10,297 nucleotides of DNA from positions 1 to 10,297 of the forward strand of contig JALOBD010000080.1 of NCBI GenBank assembly GCA_023228445.1, written 5' to 3'. The DNA comes from Sphaerochaeta sp. GTDB lineage: Bacteria; Spirochaetota; Spirochaetia; Sphaerochaetales; Sphaerochaetaceae. The position numbers and the translations under genes are program-made. Below, piece by piece: positions 6,094-10,297 of this stretch. Within the stretch, counting starts at the first letter, position 1. Each line of letters begins with the position of its first letter. The notes under the pieces were generated by a model, which was given only the letters and a program-made list of their open reading frames with translations, did no database searches and was not told the origin of the DNA.

Positions 6094-6927
6094 CTACTTC
6101 AGGCTCATCGAAAACCCTTCGGTCTGTTTTTTGTACACCACATTGGAGAAGATCAGGATCGGCAACGAGGCGAAGAGCCCGATGGCCATGAGTTCGCCCC
6201 ACTGTGTGGTGTACTCGCCGATATAGCGGGAGATGACCACCGGGAGGGTGAGCAGCCTGGGGCTGCGCACAAAGAGCAGCGCGAAGAGAAACTCGTTCCA
6301 GGCAAGGATCAGTGCAAAGATCGAGGTTGCGATGATTCCTGAACGTACCAAGGGAGCGACGATGGAGACCAAGACCCGCATGGGGCTTGCCCCATCGATC
6401 CGCGCCGCCTCCTCATACTCTTTGGGCAGGGTCTTGAGAAAGCCGTAGATGATCCAGATGGAGTATGGCAACGTATATATCTGGAAGGAGATGATGAGGC
6501 CGGCGAGCGTATTGATGAGGCCGATCCCATTGAAGAGCGTGAATAGCGGCACCGCAAGGACAATGGGGGGGAGGATCCGCACCACCAGCACCCAAATGAG
6601 GAAGAGCCGGTTTATGTGCAACGGAAATCGGTAGCGGGCCAACGCATACGAAGCGAGGAACGCAAGGACAATCGATGTCAATGTGGCCGAGACCGCCACG
6701 ATCACCGAGTTTGAGAAGTTCTTCCACAACCCCGAGCCCAAGACAGAGCGGTAGTTGGCCAGCGTGGGGGTACGGGGGAAGAAGCTCGGGATGGGGTCGA
6801 TCACCTCCCGGGGGTTCTTCAGCGAGGTGTTGACCATCCAATAGATGGGGACGATGATCACCGCCAGCACGAGAGTGACCATGAGGATGAAGATTGTGTT
6901 GTACAGAATCTTTTTGAACCGATACAT
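6094..6927 (-). CDS. Sugar ABC transporter permease, MalG/UgpE type
   Basis: A 277-residue inner-membrane subunit that forms half of the transport channel. Six hydrophobic segments are visible, at roughly 10-30, 73-95, 107-130, 138-162, 196-220 and 244-264. The cytoplasmic coupling loop is EEAARIDGA (172-180), the EAA motif that docks on the ATPase. YKKQTEGFSMSLK at the C-terminus matches the usual ending of this class, in which a final 'G.t.GavKg'-like tail is common. The ATG directly abuts the TAG stop of the preceding permease gene, and its ribosome site (GAGGAGGAG) lies inside the last codons of that gene, so translation is likely coupled. Confidence 0.93.
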   Translation of the reverse strand: MYRFKKILYNTIFILMVTLVLAVIIVPIYWMVNTSLKNPREVIDPIPSFFPRTPTLANYRSVLGSGLWKNFSNSVIVAVSATLTSIVLAFLASYALARYRFPLHINRLFLIWVLVVRILPPIVLAVPLFTLFNGIGLINTLAGLIISFQIYTLPYSIWIIYGFLKTLPKEYEEAARIDGASPMRVLVSIVAPLVRSGIIATSIFALILAWNEFLFALLFVRSPRLLTLPVVISRYIGEYTTQWGELMAIGLFASLPILIFSNVVYKKQTEGFSMSLK

Positions 6928-7806
6928 CTACTCCTCCTCGCCGAGCAACCTGCGCACATAGAAGAGCGCCAAAAAAGCGACTCCCACGAGCGTGATCACC
7001 GATGCGGCGCTCGCACGCCCAAAGTTGAAGAATTTGAACCCTTCCCGATAGATGAAGAACGAAAGGGTCTGGGTCGCATTCGCCGGCCCGCCGCCGGTGA
7101 GGGCGTAGACCTTGTCAAAGAGTCGGAAGGTATCGAGGGTGCGCAGCATGAGCACCAGGAGAATTTGGTTGCGCAGGATCGGCAAGGTGACCTTCACAGC
7201 GATCTGACCACTGCGGGCGCCATCGATCTGGGCTGCCTCGAAGATCTCGGAGGGGATCGAACCCATGCCGGCCTGGATGATGAGAAACGCAAAGGGGGTC
7301 CACTGCCAGAGGTCGACGAGAATGATCGAGGCAAGGGCGACCCGCTGATCGGTCAACCACCCCACCCGCTGCATCCCCAACGTCGTAAGTACATGGTTGA
7401 AGAGGCCGATCTCGTAGTGGTAGAAGATCTGCCAGACGGCGCAGATGACCATGGTGGAGATGATCATCGGGAAAATCACGATCAAGGACGCTACCCGTTT
7501 GCCCAAAAACTGTCGCTTCAGGAGAAATGCGAGGGCGACTCCCAGCACGACCTCACTGAAGCTTGCCACCAGCGTGAAGACCAGCGTGTTGATCAGCGAG
7601 CGTTGGAAGAGCTCTTCTCCCACAATGTGGATATAGTTGCCAAGCCCAACGAACGTCCTGGTATTCACCACGAAGCTGTACCGGAAGAACGAATCGTAGA
7701 GAATCGTAACCATCGGATAGGTGGTGAGCAAGAGGATGATCAAGAGTGCTGGGGCGAACACGATATAAAAGAAGGAACTGTAGACAGCCCGTTCCCTGTT
7801 TCTCAT
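6928..7806 (-). CDS. Sugar ABC transporter permease, MalF/UgpA type
   Basis: A 292-residue membrane protein, partner of the following permease. It has a hydrophobic first segment (about 11-36), PMVTILYDSFFRYSF typical of the MalF/UgpA class, further membrane segments near 72-97, 105-127, 158-180, 212-230 and 265-286, and the EAA loop EIFEAAQIDGA (187-197). The segment LTGGGPANATQTLSFFIYRE (236-255) is a class hallmark. The last codons (GEEE) double as the ribosome site of the next gene. Its own start at 7806 has only a weak, distant AGGA, and it follows a strong hairpin, so its expression is probably lower than that of the binding protein gene upstream. Confidence 0.93.
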   Translation of the reverse strand: MRNRERAVYSSFFYIVFAPALLIILLLTTYPMVTILYDSFFRYSFVVNTRTFVGLGNYIHIVGEELFQRSLINTLVFTLVASFSEVVLGVALAFLLKRQFLGKRVASLIVIFPMIISTMVICAVWQIFYHYEIGLFNHVLTTLGMQRVGWLTDQRVALASIILVDLWQWTPFAFLIIQAGMGSIPSEIFEAAQIDGARSGQIAVKVTLPILRNQILLVLMLRTLDTFRLFDKVYALTGGGPANATQTLSFFIYREGFKFFNFGRASAASVITLVGVAFLALFYVRRLLGEEE

Positions 7807-7838
7807 AGTGGTAACACGTCCTTTGTCTTGATGGATTC

Positions 7839-7868
7839 GGCTTCGGAGCCGCTGACGGCCCCGAAGCC
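7839..7868 (-). repeat. Intercistronic hairpin between binding-protein and permease genes
   Basis: GGCTTCGG (7839-7846) and CCGAAGCC (7861-7868) are a perfect 8-bp inverted repeat. GCC/GGC pairs continue inward after a one-base mismatch, giving about 11 paired bases around a six-base loop. It starts ten bases after the binding-protein stop and has no T-run. This is the position where sugar-transport operons often carry a structure that stabilises the binding-protein mRNA or reduces permease expression. Confidence 0.65.
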
Positions 7869-7878
7869 AAGATAATCG

Positions 7879-9141
7879 TTATCGCTCAATGATCTCAGTG
7901 ACGCGTCTCTGGATCTGCTCCAAAGCCGCCTTGGCGGTAAGGTTGCCCACAAGGGCCCGCTGCAGGTAATCACCGAAGACCGACTCGATCTCCGCCCAAT
8001 AGTTGGTCCTGGGGCGGATCGATCCGCTGATCTGTCCATCAAGCTGGGCAGGATACCACGGGTACATCGCCACCAGAGAGGAGATCTTGTGGACGCTATG
8101 ACGCGTCGGTGGTACGCCGTTCTTCTCAGAGATCATCGCCTGCGTCTCTGCGCTGGTGAGGTGCAGCAAGAAGTCAAATGCCGCATCGATGTTCTTCGAA
8201 TCCTTTGGAATGGCAACCATCCAAGCCCCGATCATCGAGGAGGACCTCTTCACCTCTCCCGGATGGGCGGCGATCTTCACCTTGCCTACGACGTTGGAGA
8301 GCTCGGGGTTCTCAAGGTTGCCGATCCAGCCGGGCCACACTTCGATTGCAATCGCCCCTACCCCTGAGAGCAGTGCATCACTGACCTGCGTCGCCTGGTA
8401 CGCCGTCACACCCTGGGGGGCATACTTGGCCAGCTCGAGGAAGTACTCCAACGCATTGAGTGCTTCGGGGGTGTCGAACGCAGGCTTGCCGTCCTTGAGA
8501 ATGTCAGCACCGAATGCCCAATAGATCGGCAAAAATCCGGTGACGATGGGGTTGCCCTGCACTCCTCTAAAGAGGATGGGCGCCATCCCCGGCTCATTGG
8601 CCTTGATCTTCTTCGCCACGTCAAGAACCTGACTCCACGTGTCAAACTTCTCGATGCCGTACTTGCGACTTACATCCTGACGGTAGGCAAAGAGTGCAAC
8701 GTTTCCCACATGAGGCAGCGCATAGAGGGGGCCGTTGGGATAGGGGTACCGGCCGATGTTCACCATGTTCTCCACCAAGTCAGGGTCGATTGCAACGCCC
8801 TTCTTCCGATAGAGGGCATCCAGGTCAGCAAGCCAACCAGCTTCCTGAAGTTGCGTGAGGAAGGGATCGTCGATGAGGATCACATCGAAGGCACCGGTTC
8901 CACCACGAAGCTCGATCACCGATTGCTCCATCAGTTCGCTGCCGGAGAGCTTGAGCAACTCAAAACGGACATTGGGGTTCTTTGCCGTGTAGCTTTGGAT
9001 GGCCAACTCCATCGCATCCCCATACGCGCCATCCCTTCCGGCAATGGTCAATGTGGTGACATCCTCACTCACCCCGCGTGCAAACAGGGCCATGGGGATA
9101 AGCAGCAGGACAATCACCATTGTCATACTCATTCGTTTCAT
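7879..9141 (-). CDS. Extracellular sugar-binding protein of an ABC transporter (family 1)
   Basis: A 420-residue periplasmic or surface binding protein that captures the substrate for the two permeases. The start at 9141 is fixed by AAAGGAGG (9148-9155) six bases upstream; the frame extends to 9231 but that part has no ribosome site and would bury the signal peptide. The signal peptide is residues 1-21 (MKRMSMTMVIVLLLIPMALFA), with likely cleavage after LFA; there is no lipobox cysteine. The mature protein has LTIAGRDGAYGDAMELAIQS, the FDVILIDDPFLTQLQEAGWL segment (85-104) and LYALPHVGNVALFAYRQDV (139-157), all typical of family-1 solute-binding proteins, plus Trp-rich ligand-site candidates EVWPGW (267-272). 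It heads the operon and would normally be the most abundant product. Ligand class (sugar, polyol, glycerophosphodiester) cannot be fixed from sequence alone. Confidence 0.92.
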   Translation of the reverse strand: MKRMSMTMVIVLLLIPMALFARGVSEDVTTLTIAGRDGAYGDAMELAIQSYTAKNPNVRFELLKLSGSELMEQSVIELRGGTGAFDVILIDDPFLTQLQEAGWLADLDALYRKKGVAIDPDLVENMVNIGRYPYPNGPLYALPHVGNVALFAYRQDVSRKYGIEKFDTWSQVLDVAKKIKANEPGMAPILFRGVQGNPIVTGFLPIYWAFGADILKDGKPAFDTPEALNALEYFLELAKYAPQGVTAYQATQVSDALLSGVGAIAIEVWPGWIGNLENPELSNVVGKVKIAAHPGEVKRSSSMIGAWMVAIPKDSKNIDAAFDFLLHLTSAETQAMISEKNGVPPTRHSVHKISSLVAMYPWYPAQLDGQISGSIRPRTNYWAEIESVFGDYLQRALVGNLTAKAALEQIQRRVTEIIER

Positions 9142-9147
9142 ACAGGA

Positions 9148-9155
9148 CCTCCTTT
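9148..9155 (-). promoter_or_regulatory. Strong ribosome binding site that sets the binding-protein start
   Basis: AAAGGAGG on the minus strand, six bases before ATG 9141. It is the best Shine-Dalgarno site in the window, fitting a highly expressed binding protein, and rules against the longer reading from 9231. Confidence 0.85.
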
Positions 9156-9203
9156 CGGTTCTGGGTGACCCTACCATACCATGTTCATGATTACCAATAA
9201 AGA

Positions 9204-9215
9204 ATTTGTACGAAT
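9204..9215. promoter_or_regulatory. Imperfect palindrome in the leader of the transporter operon
   Basis: ATTTGTACGAAT is a 12-bp dyad with a single mismatched pair, lying between the predicted operon promoter and the binding-protein start. It is a possible site for the LacI-family regulator. Evidence is limited to symmetry and position. Confidence 0.3.
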
Positions 9216-9237
9216 CTCCTTGTGAGTTCAAATGAGG

Positions 9238-9309
9238 ATATTTGCCTAAAATAGTATAATTGCTTGTTTACGCATAATTGCTTGAATCATCATATTTGCC
9301 TTGATGTGA
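9238..9309. repeat. Four direct repeats at exact 18-bp period in the divergent control region
   Basis: Ten-base units begin at 9238 (ATATTTGCCT), 9256 (ATAATTGCTT), 9274 (ATAATTGCTT) and 9292 (ATATTTGCCT). The outer two are identical and the inner two are identical, the latter over 11 bases. The eight-base segments between units are unrelated, so this looks like a set of protein-binding sites and not a slipped tandem repeat. The units cover the -10 candidate of the transporter operon and the -35 candidate of the divergent regulator gene. A weaker ATTTG match occurs in phase near 9204. Confidence 0.8.
9253..9258 (-). promoter_or_regulatory. Candidate -10 element of the transporter operon
   Basis: TATACT on the minus strand (5/6 to consensus), inside the repeat array. 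At 16-18 bases upstream only poor -35 sequences are found (for example GCAATT), which would fit an activator-dependent promoter. The leader to the binding-protein start would be about 100 bases. Confidence 0.35.
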
Positions 9310-9323
9310 GCCTGTGTTACAAT
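9296..9323 (+). promoter_or_regulatory. Candidate promoter of the divergent regulator gene
   Basis: TTGCCT (9296-9301, 4/6) and TACAAT (9318-9323, 5/6) with a 16-base spacer. The -35 lies within the fourth repeat unit, so a protein bound to the array would touch this promoter. Transcription would begin near 9330. Confidence 0.5.
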
Positions 9324-9389
9324 CGGGCCATGCGTATACCAACCACAGAGGGCCCACGTCCTCAACGCCTGAAGAGAAAGGACCTGGCG

Positions 9390-10297
9390 ATGGGTATTCT
9401 CTACAAGTTCTCCGAGTTGTACGAATCGAGCGATGCCCAGTCGATCAACGACATCACCATCCCCATCGACCAGGTGAGAATCCATCTGAAGGAACGGTTT
9501 GGTGTCGATTACACCAGCAACCAATGGGTGTTCACCCAGCTGAAGCGCTATGAGGATGAGATTGGATCAAAACTCTTCAAAAAGACAGCGGCCAAGAGCT
9601 CCAATGAGTTCGACCTGGGCCTCTGTTCCGACATGATCGAGTTTACCCAGAAGCTCCACCTGCATGTACCGCAGAAGATAAAGACTGCCAACGGGGTCTT
9701 CGACAAGATTCATATCTCTTCAGGCGGAGAGCGAGCGACCAGTATCTGCCTTGGGGCGGGGAGCACCATCTATTACCTCGCCCAGATCTTCATAGACCAC
9801 ATGGAGGAGCTGAACACCACATACCGTCTCTACTCCCACAACGCCGGGATCCTCTCCCAGTTCTACAGCCAACAGATCAACCTCGACCGAATCCAGATCA
9901 TCAGTGCAGGAGGGGAGCTCGACCCGATCACCAAGACCCTGGTGGGAGATCCTCGGCACATCTTTGCCACCAAAACCTTCGATTTCATCGTCCAAGGCAC
10001 CTCAATGATCCACGACGGAAAGCTGTACATCGAGTCAGCCACCGAACGGAAGGTCAAATCGGCCCTGCTCCATGACCACCATGGGTGCAAGATTCTAGTC
10101 TTGACCAAACATGAGTTCCAGGACGAACCGCCCAAGGCAATCGAACCATACGGGCATATCACCGACTACGACTATGTCGTGGTCCCGAGGAGGATCGGCA
10201 ACAACAAGAAGCAATACGACCTGCGCTTTGAGCAGTGCCTCGACCTCCTCGAACCGGAGATCATGAATTGGAACTACTCGATCTACCACATCAAGGG
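9390..10297 (+). CDS. Transcriptional regulator: LysR-like winged helix with DeoR-type sensor domain, C-terminus cut off
   Basis: An open frame of 302 codons that runs off the right edge. ATG 9390 has AAAGGA seven bases upstream (9377-9382). An in-frame ATG at 9330 would add 20 residues, has no ribosome site and sits at the predicted transcription start. The C-terminal half resembles the DeoR sugar-phosphate sensor domain: LGAGSTIYYLAQ (121-132) like the G-x-G-T-T phosphate loop, LYSHNAGIL (147-155), IISAGGELDPITKTLVGD (170-187), KTFDFIVQGTSMIHDGKLYI (195-214) and ERKVKSALL (219-227). The usual DeoR N-terminal helix-turn-helix is missing. In its place residues 42-66 match the end of the LysR helix-turn-helix and wing, including QLKRYEDEIGSKLFKKT. 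It is divergent from the transporter operon across a shared repeat array and probably controls it, perhaps sensing a phosphorylated product of the pathway. Confidence 0.8.
   Translation, partial: MGILYKFSELYESSDAQSINDITIPIDQVRIHLKERFGVDYTSNQWVFTQLKRYEDEIGSKLFKKTAAKSSNEFDLGLCSDMIEFTQKLHLHVPQKIKTANGVFDKIHISSGGERATSICLGAGSTIYYLAQIFIDHMEELNTTYRLYSHNAGILSQFYSQQINLDRIQIISAGGELDPITKTLVGDPRHIFATKTFDFIVQGTSMIHDGKLYIESATERKVKSALLHDHHGCKILVLTKHEFQDEPPKAIEPYGHITDYDYVVVPRRIGNNKKQYDLRFEQCLDLLEPEIMNWNYSIYHIK

Noticed and set aside
7165..7875. Plus-strand ORF of 236 codons across the first permease gene
   Set aside because: It is antisense to an unmistakable MalF/UgpA-type permease; its Asp/Glu/His-rich content is the usual mirror of a membrane-protein gene.
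9142..9231. N-terminal extension of the binding protein to 9231
   Set aside because: It would place 30 residues before a textbook signal peptide, and the strong Shine-Dalgarno site at 9148-9155 fits only the start at 9141.
9238..9309. CRISPR array
   Set aside because: Units are only 10 bp with 8-bp spacers, far below CRISPR dimensions, and no cas genes are near.
1..10297. Insertion sequences, prophage genes, tRNA or rRNA
   Set aside because: No transposase, integrase, terminal inverted repeats with target duplications, or RNA-gene sequence was recognised on either strand.

Overview
The window reads as an ordinary bacterial chromosome segment, moderately GC-rich and with GC-rich third codon positions. 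Gene content and style (a family-1 sugar-binding-protein transporter with no ATPase gene, a solute-binding/GGDEF fusion, a short PII-like protein) would suit a free-living or gut spirochaete of the Sphaerochaeta type. That placement is from general recall and has not been tested.

Layout. At the left edge is the 3' end of an AlkA-type DNA glycosylase (+). It overlaps the end of a convergent membrane diguanylate cyclase with a periplasmic solute-binding domain (-). Next come a small zinc-ribbon protein (-) and, divergent from it, a short ORF that looks like a decayed 5'(3')-deoxyribonucleotidase. That ORF overlaps an HpcH/HpaI-family aldolase (+), which ends in a clear intrinsic terminator. A short PII-like protein (+) follows and meets the end of a LacI-family regulator (-) with a small overlap.

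The right half is one system. A minus-strand operon runs from right to left: extracellular sugar-binding protein, MalF/UgpA-like permease, MalG/UgpE-like permease, GDPD-family phosphodiesterase. The LacI-family gene lies just downstream on the same strand. The order recalls the ugp (glycerol-3-phosphate/glycerophosphodiester) locus, but the ATPase is missing and the phosphodiesterase has a non-standard active-site signature. The likely job is import of a phosphodiester or related sugar compound and its cleavage in the cytoplasm. The substrate cannot be read from the sequence.

Divergent from the operon is an unusual regulator, cut by the window end. Its sensor half looks like the DeoR family, but its DNA-binding half resembles the LysR-type winged helix. 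Between the two divergent units lies an AT-rich control region with four 10-bp repeats at an exact 18-bp period in an A-B-B-A order. The array covers the -35 element of the regulator and the -10 element of the operon. The hybrid regulator together with this array is the most notable item in the window.
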